NCBI GenBank assembly: GCA_013397865.1 | Contig: VZTI01000603.1 | Location: 932,137-996,136 of the forward strand | From: Struthidea cinerea | Taxonomy: Eukaryota; Chordata; Aves; Passeriformes; Corcoracidae | Direction of reading: 5' to 3' | DNA: 64,000 bases | Part shown: one piece after another, positions 63,201 to 64,000 of the stretch | How positions within the stretch are numbered: the first letter of the stretch is position 1 | Layout: the number at the start of each line of letters is the position of its first letter | Notes under the pieces: model-generated | What the model saw: the letters and a program-made list of their open reading frames with translations, nothing else | Database searches by the model: none | Told to the model about the DNA's origin: nothing | Translations under genes and position numbers: made by a program

Positions 63201-64000
63201 GTATTGCATCTGCCAGCAAGATTCAGAGTATTATGATCTGTTGTCCTGCATCTCACAGGGAATTATTATGCCACAGAGACACTTTCCCAGGCTGTGCTAC
63301 TCATAATGTCTTGAAGTAACATTCTGGTCCTTCCTCCTCATTTGATTGACCCGTGCTCATCACTTCCTTGCCGTTTTCCTTCTGACATTTCCCCTTCCAT
63401 TTTGTTTCCCTGTTGGTACTTTCCTCTGGAGCTAATGACCTTTTGTAAATATTACTGTCTTTATATTTTGATTCTAAAATGACATGTATGAAGGGGTTCA
63501 CAGCTATATTCAAGAGTAGATTCCTAGCCTGCTTTATTCTTAACAACCACAATACAATATTTCTCCAATAAGGTTTAACTTTGAGATGTTGCAACTCATT
63601 TCAGTGGTTTGGACTCAGTCCTCTGAGGCATAAAATCATCATAGTACCATTTAATGATGAACTTTGGGAACCAGGTTTGAGTGTCTTGTTGAATACCACA
63701 GAAATGTTCCTTGCAAAAACATGTTTAATATTCAGAAGTATATGACCTTTGGTTTTGCAGTCGGATAAAACTTAGCTTCTTCTTTCCCTGTCTGAGATTA
63801 CAAAGGTAAGGAAATAAGAAGATAAGGTAAATTGCATATTTATGCTTATTTCCATCTCCCATAAGGAATCTGAGGAGTACTTAGAATGCAATTATTTGGT
63901 TCAGATATTCTGTCCAGGAAAATGTTTCCACAAGCGTTTTACAGACTTACTGTAAATAATACAATCACACACTTCAATCATAAATAAGCAAGGAAGAGCA
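60286..64000. other. Gene-free stretch to the right edge
   Basis: No repeat is recognised. A 97-codon minus-strand frame at 63301-63594 was examined and rejected as a gene. The part at about 62730-63130 has few homopolymers and a mixed base content and could be a conserved noncoding element, but that needs cross-species alignment. Confidence 0.45.

Noticed and set aside
63301..63594. Minus-strand frame with Asn-Pro-Phe-Ile-His, recalling the NPxxY motif of receptor helix 7
   Set aside because: The preceding residues are too charged for a membrane helix, the Tyr is missing, and no other receptor motif is found nearby on that strand.

Overview
The window looks like noncoding DNA from a bird nuclear genome. 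The main evidence is at least fourteen fragments of chicken repeat 1 (CR1) LINEs, on both strands, many still ending in the diagnostic ATTCTATG-type 3' octamer. Five solo-type long terminal repeats (LTRs) of avian endogenous retroviruses are also present. CR1 plus ERVL/ERVK-like solo LTRs on an AT-rich background is typical of birds; the mix fits Neoaves, perhaps a songbird, but the species cannot be fixed from this sequence. I found no host protein-coding exon, rRNA, tRNA, small nuclear RNA or CRISPR array. The open frames present are mostly under 110 codons, many lie inside repeats, and none has a protein family I recognise. The window is best read as intergenic sequence or the inside of a very long intron.

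Layout. 1-60 is an AGAA microsatellite. 2820-3076 is a CR1 3' end. 4486-5527 is a solo LTR with a near-perfect 5-bp target duplication. CR1 tails lie at 8541-8650, 9480-9601 and 11498-11700. A sequencing gap inside a poly-T tract lies at 12768-12816. 14132-14674 is a second LTR, 17925-18862 a third (minus strand), and 19583-20083 a fourth with a perfect 6-bp target duplication. 21545-21950 is a CR1 with an 85-bp foreign insert. 25800-26560 and 27340-28085 are much older CR1-clade remnants in opposite orientations. Short CR1 tails are scattered from 30258 to 39392, and the one near 39083 has formed a perfect 16-bp inverted repeat. A second gap is at 44864-44902. 49180-49267 is another CR1 tail. 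52138-52729 is a fifth LTR lying almost directly against an internally deleted CR1 with recognisable reverse-transcriptase sequence (52733-53490). A last minus-strand CR1 is at 60003-60285.

Function. No genes act together here. Any present-day role would most likely come from LTR promoter or enhancer motifs (a CRE/E-box overlap and a YY1-like site in the first LTR; GC and CCAAT boxes in the fourth; a TATA box in the fifth) or from conserved noncoding elements, which cannot be recognised without alignment. I did not find a convincing previously undescribed biological system. The most useful leads are the solo LTRs with visible target duplications, the CR1 foldback, the insert within a CR1, the LTR-CR1 junction, and two unassigned open frames near 33.1 kb and 56.4 kb.
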